A stretch of DNA of 64,000 bases from Ceratotherium simum simum (lineage: Eukaryota; Chordata; Mammalia; Perissodactyla; Rhinocerotidae): assembly GCF_000283155.1 (NCBI RefSeq), contig NW_004454165.1:42779505-42843504 (forward strand), in the 5' to 3' direction. The first letter of the stretch is position 1, and each line of letters opens with the position of its first letter. The notes below the pieces were generated by a model, which was not told the DNA's origin, searched no databases, and worked only from the letters and a program-made list of their open reading frames with translations. Below are positions 10,771 through 22,904 of this stretch, piece by piece. Made by a program: the position numbers and the translations under genes.

Positions 10771-10930
10771 TGGATTTATTGGATGGGTAATACATACACA
10801 TGGTTCAAAATTCAAACATAGAAGAAGAATGTGCAGGGAAAGTCTCCCTCTCTCTGTCCTCCAGCCACCTAGCTCCCTCCCAGGAGGCCACCTGCTCCAG
10901 GTTCTGCCCAGCTTTCCCCAGACGTGTAGG
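10771..10930 (-). mobile_element. L1 LINE 3' end
   Basis: The stretch ggatgggtaatacatacaca then tggttcaaaattcaaac, aaagtctccctc, ccagccacctagctcc and aggccacctgctcc is the reverse complement of an old L1 3' UTR. Only the 3' end is present. Confidence 0.7.
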
Positions 10931-11094
10931 GACGGGCAAGGGTACACACAGGTCTAGAGTGACAGGAGGTTTGGCTGAGCAGGCCTTCCCGTCGGCAGCA
11001 TTGTGGGTGCTTTGTTGTTTAATTGATTTAAAGCAAGGGCTTTCTTCCGTCTTAAAGTCCAGGATAGGGTCCAGCCATCTTAAGAATCTGAGTG

Positions 11095-11180
11095 ACAGAA
11101 TCTTCGGAATTGGAAGAAATCTTTCGGATCATCCAGGATGCGCCTGGATGCAGATAATCCTCCAGTCTCTGATTGAGCAC
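11095..11180 (+). mobile_element. Old MIR3/L3-like repeat fragment
   Basis: The pattern gacagaatcttcggaattgg then aagaaatctttcggatcatcc (11093-11133) matches the common ancient mammalian repeat that reads 'aatcttagaattggaagggaccttagagatcat'. The same family appears at the window's right edge. Class (SINE MIR3 or CR1/L3) not settled. Confidence 0.5.
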
Positions 11181-12492
11181 GACTTTCTGTGGCGTGCTCC
11201 TCCGTTATGGATCAGATACCATTTTTATAACTCAGTGTTACGAAGTCCACATTTTTGTCGCTGCTGCCTCTGTGGGTTTACCTGGTTGTGCCCGCTGACG
11301 TGGCGCAGTGTGAGTGTACTCGCCTCTGTGCGCCTGCAGTGAGCGTACCAGGAGGGGCTGCGCGGCTGCTGTTAGCTATCCTGCTCTCTAGCTGATGCGG
11401 TCCGACCACCGGAGGCCAGCAGGCTGCCCTCCTCACGGAGGTTTGAGGAAATTGTGAGGCTGGCTCACTGCTTCTTAGAGAGCCAGCAAAGGAAACTGGG
11501 AAGCTGCTGTTTTGATCAATAATGAATCTGATTTGAAACAAATTAGGAAACAATGATCACTCTTCAATGGCTCCTAAGTATGATTTGGCAGGTACTTTAG
11601 ATGTAACAGTAATCTGTACTTCCCGTTGGCCACAGTCTACACTTCGGAAAGTTGAAAGCCTAATTCTTAGTTCTAGATCTGGATATCTGGGGGCGGTGGG
11701 GGGGACATGCAGAGTTCATCTTGTTTCTCACCTTCTGTTTCCGGGGTCCGTGTGTGTTCCTCATGGCTGAGGAGAGGAGTGTTTCTTCAGGGGAAATAAG
11801 ATAATTTTCGGAAACCTCCGTGGCCGTAAACATAGGCAGTGGGATCTGTGGATGTCCTCGGGCTGGCCCAGAGGGGAGAGGGCATGGTGAAGGAAAATGG
11901 CCAGTGCCGCCCGGGGTCCAGTCTGCTGGCTGCGACTTGGGCGGCCTCCCCATTGTGGCCTCGGGGTTTCTTTGCTGGGTCTGTCGTCTTTTGTTTTCGT
12001 GGGTCTCGGATGCCCGCTGAAGCCTGTGGGGGGAGAGTCCTCGATGAGGAAGATGAGGCCAGTTCCTGACACGAGACGGTTCGTTCTCAGAGGGAGACCT
12101 CTTGGGCATGCAGTGTTTGCTAATTTTGATACTGCTGGTCCCACAATTTAAGTGTGATATCCGAGATTTCAACAGATGCACCAATTAACACTTCACACGT
12201 CACTGATCTGTAGTAATAAAGTAATAGGGTGGGGAGCACACAGCTGTTCCCAGAGAATTAGAATCTGATTTTTGTCTGCTCATTGGCCGCCTGGCCTGGC
12301 ATGTGTGCCCCCTAAGAAGTGACAGTAGGTGAGGCCACCATGGCAGACTCAGGAGCTGCCCACCCAAGCAGCACTGAATGGGTATAAAGGCTCCTGCAGG
12401 CGTCTGTTCTGTTGGGAGGGTTGGTGTAGCCCATCAGCAGGGAGGCATCTGTGCATGTAATCGTGACCCTTAACCAGACTTCTGCATTTGCT

Positions 12493-12516
12493 GGGGTAGG
12501 GTGGGGTGGGTGGGGG
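12493..12516 (+). repeat. G-quadruplex-type G-run cluster
   Basis: Five G-runs of three to five bases are separated by single T or TA loops, which fits an intramolecular G-quadruplex on the plus strand. No promoter or gene is seen nearby. Confidence 0.75.
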
Positions 12517-12705
12517 CATTAGAACCACAGTGTCTGCTGGGTGTCTGCTCTATCGGAGGTAGGCAATTGAAAATGTTTTAAAATTAAAACAAATTCTGAT
12601 TTATTGTACCATAGCATGAAAACTTTGCATAAAAATGTAAGAATAACACAAAATTAAAAAGAAATTATGTTAATAGTGGGTCATCCTGAGGTCCTGGGTC
12701 GGTAG

Positions 12706-12786
12706 CTCTTCTCTCCCTCTGTCTCTCTCTTCTCTCTCTCTCCCCCTCCCTCCTTGTCTTCTCTCTCTGTCTCTCTCTTCTGCTCT
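12706..12786. repeat. CT-rich low-complexity tract
   Basis: About 80 bases almost entirely C and T on the plus strand, built from imperfect TCTC and CCCT runs. A polypyrimidine microsatellite. Confidence 0.9.
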
Positions 12787-13545
12787 TAGTGGTTAAGCCA
12801 GAGAAATACTAACACTGAAGTGTCTATTTTCTGGGCATATCTGCCTTCAGTTTAACTACTGTTTCTGTTTTATTTAAGTGGCACATGCTGAAATGATAGA
12901 CTTATCTTGTTTACAGGTTATTTACATAAAGGTTTTTGTACTTGTTTTTCTTCTAAAATACATTTCATTGTTTTAATTGAGCACTAGAAGCACAATGATA
13001 TATTCCTTAAAGAGTTAATCGTACACACAAACATTATTTCAGAATGCCCTATTTATACTTCTCCCTGTCCACGAACCTCCACACAATAACGAGCTAAGAG
13101 GAAAGCCGAGTGGCTTCTGACATTTTTGTCCTTTATGGTGGAGAGTTTATCTGTGAGAGAGAAGAGTGGTTCCCAGGTTGCTCACAGAGAGTTGTGATCA
13201 CTCACACTTGCACTAGCACGTGGGAAGGTAAGTTTCACTGTTTTCCCACTAACATCGAATATTAACATTTAAAAATGCCTTTGGCCAGTTGTTTTAATTT
13301 GCATTTCACTTATTGATAGTGTTTGTTCCCTGGCTGTTTGCTGAGAAGCTCACAGGTTGAGTGGAGGGCTAAGGAGATCTTGAACCTTCAGCTCAGTCCC
13401 ACATCACATGAGACCATGAGTGGGGATCACGAGGGGAGGAGTGTTGCACAGAATGTTATCCTTTTCCCTTCTAAGATGTGTTAGTCTGTGCAAATGGGAC
13501 CTACTTTAGAGAATCTGAGATGTATATTTTACATATATGTTACAC

Positions 13546-13564
13546 TCGCGCGCACACACACACA
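13546..13564. repeat. Short alternating CG/CA repeat
   Basis: A tcgcgcgcacacacacacag run of alternating purine and pyrimidine. Short, but of the kind that can take up Z-DNA. Confidence 0.85.
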
Positions 13565-15185
13565 GACTGAAACAGGTTTGTGTTCAAGAAATTTATAGTA
13601 ACCAAAAGTTTAAGATGAAATTAAATTTTCTTGTTTTTATTTTTAATCTGCAAACTAAAAGAGTGAATCTGGGCAGAGATTCGGTTTCCAGTGCCTGGTC
13701 AGTAACCTCAGCCGTCAGACGAGGGTCCTTGCTCAGGCTCGTCTGTATTGGACCCTCCTGTATTGGACTAAAAGTGAATTTACTAATATGGTAAATGGTA
13801 GTAACACGTGTGACCCAGTTCTTTAATACTTCTGCTCTGCGTCATTTCCCTTTCCTAACTTTGTAGTTTTCAAAGTGGAGGGTGGTGTGAATAGTCTCTT
13901 GGTCAAGGACACTTTGTTTTCTTGATGCAGCAGACACTCCCCTGTCTCCTGCACTTGGTGAGCTCTGCCCCGTTGTCCCCTGTGGGGCCGTCATGGGGAG
14001 AGCGTGGGCTTCCTTCTGAGCCGGCAGCCCCCGTCGCTGACCTTGACTTTAAATGGACCTCAGTTTCCAGCATATGTGGGGGGTGGTGTGAGCCCCTGCT
14101 GCGCTGGGCTGGGAGGCCAGGCTGATGGAAGAGAACCGCTTGTGGGGCGTTCTCGTCCTCCTCCTTCCAGGAAGAGTTTGAAGTAGCTTATACAGTTAAA
14201 TGCAACGTAGACCAGGACATTTACCAAGAAAAAATGTTACAGGACTGCTGCTAACATGAGCTCTTCCTTTTCTGGCAGTTCAAGTAAAAAAAGGGAGTGT
14301 CCATCTGGGTCTGATAAGACATTCTATACATTAATTTGGCAAAATAAGCTTTTCTGTTCAAGGGAGAAGTAATTATGAAAGGACACTGGGAAATCTAAAT
14401 GCCTTAAACTGTGAATTTGCTGATGTTACCAAAATGTTCAGATTGAGATTTTCTTCTTTAAATGAAAGTTGATTTCTCTGAGCGCGCTCAAGGCATGGCC
14501 TCGCGGCAGGACGGTTGGGCTTTGCTTTCTGTTCACGGAAGGCTGGAAATCAGAGAACCCACGGCAGGCATTCATACAGGTTTTTGGCAACAGAACCTCT
14601 TCTCAAATAAAGTATTTCATTTGTATAAGTTTATAAGTTCCAGGTTTTAGCGTTTACTTACTATAAATTCAGTGGGACAGTGGCATCGGGGGTTAGCAGG
14701 AAGTCTGTGGGAGTCTGTTTCTGGGCTCTCTTGGTTGCCTTGTGTAGAGAAAACCTTTGCTGACACAGAGGAGTCATTGTGGATGGTGGCAGGTTGTAAA
14801 CCCTTTTCTCTGGAATCCTGACGGTTCCAGAACCTTGAGAGGTGATACTGAGCTTAATGCTCTAGAAGCTGCTTGATGTCACCTGACAGCTGCCTGCATT
14901 TCTACACGTAACATCTGACGGTGCCCCCAGCTCCTGGAACCGTCGCTCAGCTGGACGCAGTGCAGGTGAAGCACGGCTTTGCCCGTGTGCGTCGTTCACT
15001 GGTGGACGTCTCCCTCGAGCTGTGACGTGAGCCTGCAGAGCAGATGCACCGCTCTTGGCGTTGGGAGCCGCTTCCGTGTGGGCACTGGTACCAGGATGCT
15101 GGTTATGGAGCCGTGTGGATGAAGGGTGTTACTGGAGCCCCAGCCAGCTGCCCTGCGTTTGTATTTGACTCTCTCCCTTAGCAAA

Positions 15186-15365
15186 TGTTTGACTGTGGGC
15201 AAGTTGTTTAGTTTTTCTTGGCCTCAGTTTTCTTGTCTGCAAAGTGGGGATTATAATGCCTTCTTCATGGGAATCTTACAATGATTAAATGAGAAAATAT
15301 CTGTAAAGCAGTTAAATAGTATCTGACTTGTAGCAAGAACACTTAAAAAGTATGAGCTAGTTTTA
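15186..15365 (+). mobile_element. MIR SINE
   Basis: A well-preserved plus-strand MIR: ttgactgtgggcaagttgtt, then cctcagttttcttgtctgca, aaagtggggattataatgcc, atgattaaatgag, ctgtaaagcag and a decayed 3' tail. All main blocks of the MIR core are in order. Confidence 0.85.
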
Positions 15366-15877
15366 TAGGAAAAACATTTTTTTTTATGGGCTAGCACAGC
15401 TTCTTCCTGAGATAGCAGCCCCAGTCGTTTTTTAACTTTGCCTCAATTTCTAGAAAATAGTATAAGTAACGTAAGCCACTAATGCCACTCAGCTGGGTGG
15501 GTCAGCCTGGGGGAGAGGAAAGAACTGTTCTAGTCAGCCTTCTTCAGGAAGGATTTGAAGTCGCCTACTGGAATTAACAAGAAAAGAAAAAGTCTGGAGC
15601 TACAAACAGCAGGAAAAGTTCTGTTCTGAGGTGTGCACGAAAAAAGTATGTTAACCTGGCAACACAAATTCAGTTAAAGTTTGGGTAGTTTCCAGCGTGT
15701 TAAAATAACATTCATGAGACATTTGAGTGTGCAGGTTTTGTATCAGGATAGCTTCACGAGTAATTGAAAGTGTGTTTTGAAAATCTGTGCCCTGATGGTG
15801 TAGACCTAAGGGAGTGTTCATTCTAGAGGGAGAGCTGACGGTAAATAAGTCAGTTATTAAAATTCGTAGCAGACAAT

Positions 15878-16333
15878 ACCCAGTGTTGGCAGGGACATGG
15901 AGGCGCTGAACTCGTATTGATGCTGCTGGTTGGAGTTTAAGAACCGCTTCAGACAGCTGTTTGGCAGTAACCAGTGAAGTCTATGCACCTGGAAACAGCC
16001 CAAACACTTGTCAGCAGTAGGAAAAGCAAAATAAATCAAGATGTGCTCATACAGGGTAGAAGTGTGCGTCAGATAGAATGAATGGACATGCACGACTCTC
16101 ACAGACCCAACCCAGAGCAGCCGGAGAGAAAGGGTACCTGTTATCCGATTCCATTCATGTGATGTTCACACCAGGCACAGGGATCACGATGCTGATCCCT
16201 CTGGGGGGAGTGGCCTCTAGGGCAGGAGGGATGTTCTATTTTTTGATCGAGATCTGGGTACCCAGGTGAAGGCTGGCTGCACACCTGGGACGAGCACTTT
16301 AAGTTACTTTTCAGTGGAATGTTCATTAAAATA
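15878..16333 (+). mobile_element. Old L1 LINE 3' end with internal deletion
   Basis: Plus-strand L1M-type. It starts in the ORF2 region (ttggcagggacatgg, then the 'ctgctggttggagtttaag' region) and jumps from ctgtttggcagta (15957-15969) to the ctggaaacagcccaaacact block (15990-16009), losing roughly 150-200 bases of consensus between. It then follows the 3' UTR with gttctattttttgatcgaga (16230-16249) to attaaaat at the end. Confidence 0.78.
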
Positions 16334-16419
16334 TCTTGTAAGTCGTGTGGTGATCAGTATTATGGAGAAACCTCCACTGGGGATGGGAGCTGGGAATGAT
16401 GCGCCTGGGGAGGTGGGTC

Positions 16420-16700
16420 CCAGTTTTAAACAGAATGGTGAGGGCTGGCCTCGCTGAGCTGACGTGGGTGTAAAGGCCTGCGAGGAAGGGAAGGGGCCCT
16501 GTGCACGTCTGAGGGAGGGTGGTCCAGGTGAGGAACAGCACGTGCAAAGGCCCTGAGGTGGGAGCAGTGAGAGGGTGGAGTGGCTGGAGCAGTGAGTTTG
16601 GGGGAAGGGCCATGGACAGTGAGGTCGGGGAGGTTTTAGAGACACGGGGACCTGTGTTTCTAAAAGGTCACACTGGTTGTGTTGAGAATGACCGCAGGGG
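16420..16700 (-). mobile_element. L2 LINE fragment
   Basis: Matches the reverse complement of an L2 internal/3' segment. The clearest block is aacagcacgtgcaaaggccc then tgaggtggga (16532-16561). A 'gtttctaaaaggtcacactgg' region follows at 16655-16675 and a 'gagaatg' piece at 16683. Confidence 0.7.
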
Positions 16701-17902
16701 TCGATGAAGCAGTTTCCTGTGCTGAATTCAGAGCCTCAGGTGTTCCACAGGGATCAGCATGCTTCTGAGTATGTTCTCCGTCACTGGGTTCACTGTGGTG
16801 CCAGGAAATGCTGCTCCTGGTGGGACCTTCTAGAGCCTTCTGAGTAGCCTGCGATTGGCCATTCGAGGCTGTTGAGTGGGCTCCAGAGGGCTCGCTGTCA
16901 GCCACTTCTGCTTCTCCGGGAACCGCGCTGTCTTCAGAGCTCTTGAAAGCTCTCGTAACTCTTCAGCGTGGCTCTCCACAGTGCGCCCTGGCAGGTGACA
17001 GCTCCAGGCGCGTCGTCAGTGTGTGACTGGAGTGTGAGCAGCTGGGAACGGTGTTTACTCCTTAGTTCTCTGAGTGTTGGGCAGACGTGGGCGGCGTTTT
17101 CATCCTGCATGAACAAGGGGTGATGGAAATGAGAACAGAGCGGGGGCGGGGGGTGGGGTGGGGAGGAGGTGGCTGGCACCCGTCCGCTGCAGCTGTGGGT
17201 CAGGAAGTCTTCGGCGAGCGTGGTGGTGCCGGCTTTGCCCTGGGCCGGGCTCCGGTCTCACCGTCAAGGCCAGAGCTTCCGGTGCTGCCTGCTCCGTTCC
17301 CCCATGGAGGAGCTGGCCCAGGGCTCGGCCGGCCGGAGAGAGGCCCTAATGCCTGCCGAGGTCTTCAGGGCTGTTCCAGCTGTGACAAAGATTGTCCTCT
17401 TTTTAAAGGCCAGCCTCCCCCACGATACGTCTCATAGGAAGAGCTAAGGCGTGCACCTCTGCAGTGAGAAAAAGTGTCCTCAGAAATTTCCTGTAGACTG
17501 TGTGGTTTGTGTTTAACTTTAGACCTTTTTGCTAGATAGTACTTCATTTTCTTGGAGAACCCAAAGGAGGGGAATTTTTAGAATTGAAATAACATCACAT
17601 TCGCTGTGGGTAGTACCAGAGAAGAATTCTTAGGGTTGATCACATCCCCCCTGGGTTTTGCCATTTACAGATCCAAGTCTCTGCAGCTCTGTAAGATGTA
17701 GGATTCGGTTTAGCAGGTGAACACACGCGCTGTCCTGAATCTGCAGCTATGGGACGGAGATGAGGATAGAGACGGAAACTGAAGCTATAAAACCCACTAT
17801 AAAAACCATGTAGTTCAACATATAGCCACTGCCTTTGGTATTTTTAACTTTGTCCTCCCAGTTTGCTGTTAAGTTTATTCTAAAACAGTAGCATTAAAAA
17901 AC
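16701..17902. other. Unique sequence with a G-rich cluster
   Basis: No repeat family or exon recognised apart from the G-run cluster at 17142-17172. Frames over 17087-17447 are open in three phases because of G-rich composition. Confidence 0.45.
17142..17172 (+). repeat. Strong G-quadruplex-type cluster
   Basis: G-runs of five, six, four and four bases with one-base loops, followed by further GG runs. Among the most G-quadruplex-prone sequences in the window. Confidence 0.8.
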
Positions 17903-17911
17903 AAGGATGCA

Positions 17912-18164
17912 GGGACCGGCCTGGTGGCTTAGCTGTTGGGTTTGGGTTCGTGCGCTCTGCTTTGGTGGTGCGGGGTTTGCTGGTTCAGATCCTGGGTGCA
18001 GACCTGCTCACCGCCCATCAGGCCATGCTGAGGCGGTGTCCCACACAGAGGCACTAGAAGGACCAAGAACTAGGATATACAACTATGTACTGGGGCTTTG
18101 GGGAGAAAAAAAGAAAATAGAGGAAGATTGGCAACAGGGCCAGTCTTCCTCAAAAAAAAAAAAA
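17912..18164 (+). mobile_element. ERE SINE with intermediate tail, with target-site duplication
   Basis: A plus-strand ERE starting gggaccggcctggtggctta. The B-box-like region ggttcagatcctggg is at 17982-17996. The tail carries both the tactggggctttgggga segment and a gaggaagattgg...ccagtcttcctc hairpin (arms 18120-18131 and 18140-18151, one G-T pair). The poly-A at 18152-18166 includes the first As of the right-hand duplication. Target-site copies aaggatgca lie at 17903-17911 and 18165-18173. Confidence 0.9.
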
Positions 18165-18404
18165 AAGGATGCAGAATTGCCTTTATATCTTGCATGAATC
18201 TGGTGAAGGACAAAGGGAATACGCAGAAATGAAAACAGTATTTATTAGTATAGTGTTGCAGGTCTTTCCTGTCAGACTTCCTATAATTTTATCTTCAGAA
18301 TAATTTAAAAACAAAGTGATAAAAAGCTATGAGTCTTTTGGTCTCTGGCAGCACAGTTGGCGGGAAGGGCCGTGGGGCCAGATTTTTGCACAAATAGACT
18401 CCAC

Positions 18405-18568
18405 GTTTTTAATATGCCTCAGTTTATCTTTTAAGGATAGTGTAATAATAATAATAACTAGTAAAAAAACCTTACAAAGTTGATGTGAGAATTAAATGGT
18501 TTATACATGCGAAGTGCTTAGAACAGTGCCTTATAATTAGCAAACGTTCAGCTGAATTAATGATGTTG
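18405..18568 (+). mobile_element. MIR SINE
   Basis: Plus-strand MIR. Blocks tgcctcagtttatctttta, a TAA-expanded middle, gatgtgagaattaaatgg and gcgaagtgcttagaacagtg, with a ccttataattagcaaacgtt 3' tail. Good order and moderate divergence. Confidence 0.82.
18443..18457. repeat. (TAA)5 microsatellite inside a MIR
   Basis: Five TAA units lie where the MIR consensus has its own short 'ataataata', so this is a simple expansion of an existing motif. Confidence 0.85.
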
Positions 18569-19344
18569 CCCCCGAAGTTCACTCATCTATAAGGCAGTGT
18601 TGTTGGGATTTTAGGAGCGAATTTTATTTTTTATCACGGAAGTGCAAGTTTGTGGGTAAGTACACTGAAATAGATTTCAGCTTGAGTAATGTCAGATAAA
18701 CTACCTTTAAGACCAATCTTGCTTGAGGTGTCTCTGGCTTTCGCAGACCTGTCTCTGAGGTTAAGGTAAAAACACTTGATGGTTTGCGCGGCTGTGGCAT
18801 CCGGGAACCTTTTAGAGGGAGCTTTTACAATGAATCGCAGCCCAGGGCTCCAGAAAGAGGCTTCCACAGAGAGGAGATGGCTTTGTATGTCTCAGCAATG
18901 AGGCTGCTTCCCTGGGAAGTCACTTTCTGGGTTAATGCTGTCACCACCTGTCTCCACATCCCCATATGTCATGCAGCATGGCTTCCGTTGCTGTATACGT
19001 GCTGCCCCAAGGCCCAGGCAGCACTGGTCCTCTGGGAACGAGCGCGTTGTTACTGAAGGTGCTCACGTGGGTCGCCTGATGTGTCGCTGAGTAAATCGCC
19101 TGCCCCTGCCTGCGTCACGGTGCGCTGACCATCACTAGGGATGAAACGTAATTTATCAACAGTGGGTTTTGATGCATTTGCAAGTTTGTGTTTTCTGGGG
19201 TTTGTAGTTTTTGAGAACCAAGCGAGGACAAAGTGGTACTGGTTTGATTGATTTTTACATGAGATTTTGTCTTTTTGTTTAGGTCAGTGTTTTTAAGAAT
19301 ATAAAGCCAAAACAAACAGCTGTGTTTCTACAGGATTTATAATT

Positions 19345-19475
19345 TTGGGGGGTGGGGATTGTGGGGGAGAGGGACTGGAAGCCATAGTGTGGGGAGGAGG
19401 TGGGGGACGGGAGCCACAGTTGGGGGGGCACTATAGTGGGGGAGGGGGACTGGGCGCCATAGTGGGCGGGGCAGC
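19345..19475. repeat. Degenerate G-rich minisatellite
   Basis: Several irregular units of about 17-33 bases share the pattern G-run, 'gggact/acggg', 'gccat/gccac', 'agtg' (for example ggactggaagccatagtg, gacgggagccacagttg, gactgggcgccatagtg). Unit lengths and sequences vary, so it is an old or imperfect VNTR. Strongly G-biased on the plus strand. Confidence 0.7.
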
Positions 19476-20073
19476 TGGCCTGGCCGGGCTCTGTGGCAGG
19501 TGAGAGCTCTGGGGGGACTGCTGTTGGTGGAGGGTGGTGGGCACAGGTTGGAGCCCAGTCCTTGAGTCCAGGTGCCCGGGCTGGTGGGATGAGGAGAGGA
19601 GCCGCTGGGAGGGCTGGGGCGGCCCAGGGTTCACGGCCTGGCTAGAAGCCTGACCTGTGCTGGTCTGCGTGGCCCCAGTGGTCACCCATCCTCTCCTTTG
19701 CTCCTAAGGAGCTAAGCCCATGTGCCCTCGTAGTGGACACTGCCAGTTCACAGTGCCCTAGCCCGGGCCTGGCCCCGTCAGGACATGAGGTGGGCATTTT
19801 AGGAAGGCCCTCCCCAACCGATTGTTGTCCCCTTTGGGGGGTAGAGTTAGACCCCTGAGGTCCCCTTGGCTCCCGGCCACAGCGAGTCCGGTGGACTGTC
19901 AGAATGAAGGCCCCAACCTCACACCCACCCTGGCCCTTCTTGCAGGTGTGGTCGCTCACGCCCAGCCGGTGCAGCCCCATACCCCTGCTGGCCTCTGCTG
20001 GGCGGGACCCTCCTGGAGCGGTGGGAGCCCAGCTCCTCGGTCGTTGTAGCCCAGGGCTCCTAGTTCTTCCCCT

Positions 20074-20105
20074 GTCCGTCCATCCGTCCATCTGTCCGTC
20101 CGTCT
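20074..20105. repeat. (TCCG/TCCA)n short tandem repeat
   Basis: Eight units of the four-base pattern TCCG, TCCA or TCTG in tandem. A plain microsatellite. Confidence 0.85.
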
Positions 20106-22904
20106 GGCAGCCTGACTCTCTGGGCCGACTTCGAGCCGAGGCTGCGGTGTCTGCGGCTTCCTCTGCCTGCCCCAGGCAGCACTCAGCGTCCAGTGGGTGT
20201 GAGGCCACCTCGGCAGCTGGTGACTTTTAACAGTTAAATCCTGGAGCCTCTTGTCCCAGTGACTGTTCTGGGTCCAGGGAGAAGAGGTGACGATGCCCCT
20301 TCGCAGCAGAGGCCCTCCCAGCTGTCCTGGGATCAGGCTGTAGGGTGAGCTCATGGTGCTCAGAAAGCAGCCTGACCCTGAGAGCAGACGCGGATGCTCC
20401 TTCCTGGTCTGGACGGCGGCGGGGTGAGGGAGATGTCTGCAGTATGTGCAGGCCCGTTTGGACATTGCTGTCGACTGTCACAGTGCGGCGTTGATGTCAG
20501 TACGCTGACGGGGACAGGCACATTGTGCACTGCCTCCCACATCGGGCGTGTCTGGACGCCGGCTTCCGCTCACGTAAGTGCTCAGACTGTGGGCCAGTTG
20601 AAGGAAGAGCTCATCTGCGGGGACGCTCCTGGGGGACAGGCCTGGAGGGGGGCAGTGTAAGGTCTGCCATTAGCCCCGAGACCTCAGAGGCCCCTGTGTG
20701 CTGAAGTTTGCGGCAGGGGCCGTGTCTAGGTTACAGTTTGTGGGTCTTAGGGAGGACTTGGTGTTAGCACTAATTTTAGATGCTTAGAGAACCCAAAGTG
20801 AGAAAAGGAAAAACTAAAAATTTGCTCGACTGTGTAAAAAGGGTGCTAATTACAATCATTTATATGAAGCCTGTTATTTATGCCAGTTACCCACGGGGTG
20901 TAATAACAACTTCCCTTCTCATGAGCTACCAGACTCACTTTCTTTTATTTTATTTTGATGGCACATTCCTCATATGCTGCCGGCCTTCACGACGTGCCCC
21001 CACCACATAGCCATGTTTCAGGCGCTCAAGCACACATTCTCAACCTAAAAATCACGAAGAACCCTTGAGAATGTTGTGGCTTCCCATTTACAGAACACAA
21101 GTTTTTCAGATCCTTATTGTGTGTCCTGGGAGAGAGGAAAGAAGGTCAAGAATTGACTGGAGGTCTGGTGACTAAGAATCTAATGAGATTTTTGAGCCTA
21201 AGTGGCGTGGTGCGTGGCAGAGAGATTGCTGACAGTCTTCACGGATGCACAGGATTCTTGGAGAAGCACAGCCACGAGCCTGCTCTGGCTCTTACGGAGC
21301 CGAGTGAAGCCACCAGGTCAGGGGTTGTGACCCCCTCAGCCTGTTGCCGTTTGCCTATCGGGGTGAAATGTCTGGATCTCATTCTGCCTCGTGAGACTGA
21401 GTGTATGCTCACCGCTACGTAAGGATGATGTGCTAACAATGAGCATCGTCAGAAGGTGGAACAGGCCGAGGGGAGCCCCAGAGATACTTCCGGAGCGTGA
21501 CTTCCCACACAGTTGCTGCAGGTTCCCTCTAGCCAAGGAGTCCGTGGACATAAGTTTAAGCTAGCTTGTGTAGCTTAAGGAAAAAAGGAGTAGTTGTTTA
21601 CCCACTGTGGTCTCAGCGTGTCCCCCCTTGGAGTTTAAAAACAGGCCCATCAGTTGTCCAGGGGCTGTATTTTGATTTGGGGGATTTGCCAGGGACCCTG
21701 GCCAGGTGTCTGAGAGAGAAGTGGGTGGTGTGTTTGTGGAGCATTTGGTTGTGGTTGTACCAAGGGTGCGAGTATGGGTGAAGCCAATTTTCGTTTTTTA
21801 AAAATATTTCTACTGGTGTTGAAAGTGGTCATTTTGTCCAAACACTACTAAACCTGAACCTTGCCTCCAAATGGAGTGAATTTTGCTGCTTGCCTTTTTC
21901 AACTAAGAAAAGCCTCCTCTTTGGCGGTTTGTCAGTTGACGTAAAGTGAATGAGGAACGAGGAAGTGTCGCTGTGCTCACCTGAGTCGGGAGGATCGTGG
22001 TTTGATTGTTTTCTGTGTGTTGTTTATTGTACTCTCCTCTGACTGGTGATTTCTGGGTAGTTTCTGTCCATCTCAGACAAAGGGCCCTCTGAATCTCCCC
22101 GTGTGGTGACCCCAGATGTATCTGTTGTGTGAAAGTGGTGACACTTTATTGTGGTTAATAGTTTACGGCCCGCGCCTGCCTGGCCCTCCCTCGGTCAGTG
22201 AGCCGCTGCCCTCGTGAAGGTCCCTGGACCTCGGCCACCTCTCATCTCCTGAGTGAAGATATTTTGCTTTTGTCAGGAGTGCACGTTTCTGCCCACCTTT
22301 TCCCCTGGCCGACCCTCGGGCGTCCTCCTGGAGGATGAGGGGCCATGCGGCATGTCCCTCCTAGCTTAGCCGTGGTTACGGACGTGACTGTATTCACGTA
22401 AAGGAGGCGTCAGGAGCCGTTTTGAATGTAAATCCTGCAAACTGTGATTTCGGGAAACACCGGGCCGTGCTCTTCCAATGTGCTGATGGCCGTAACGCAC
22501 CCTCTGAGGGACACGTCTGTGCTACTGAACGACTTAGGATGGATTTCACTGTGTAGAATCAGCTTTAGCCTAAGGTAGAGACTAAAGGAAAATTCTTTAA
22601 GATAAGCAAGCTTTCCGCCACCGAGGTCCCGGACGCCTGAGCTGTCTGTGGAGGGCATCTTGTACCGTCTTTCCTCCAGAACCACACACCCACGGTGTGG
22701 GCTGTCGGCCGTGTCCTCAGGAGTGTGGCCACGCTCGGTCTGGACACAGGCTGTGACTACAGAGCACGTTCAGCGTGTTCTACAGGTTCATGTTGTCCTC
22801 CTTAACTGAAAAGGAGAGGACATAAAATGAAACCGAGCTTTCCTGTGGCGCTGGCTTTGCCCGACGTCGCTTCAACTTCCCCGGCTCTTGGGAACGCTCA
22901 GTGA

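Larger units (their letters stand above)
10931..15185. other. Long mostly unique region
   Basis: Apart from the small items listed separately (an old SINE-like piece near 11095, a G-run cluster, a CT-rich tract and a short CA repeat) I recognise no repeats or exons. The portion 12550-13080 and much of 13240-14660 is AT-rich. Frames on opposite strands at 11660-12184 overlap and have no recognisable domain. Confidence 0.45.
18569..22904. other. Long mostly unique region
   Basis: Apart from the G-rich degenerate repeat at 19345-19475 and a short TCCR repeat at 20074-20105, I see no recognisable repeat or exon. GC-rich segments at 19450-20700 hold long overlapping frames on both strands without domains. 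The segment 20760-21110 is AT-rich. Confidence 0.45.

Noticed and set aside
13280..13320. ttttaatttgcatttc as an L1 piece
   Set aside because: The match is a single short AT-rich block, with no continuation on either side.
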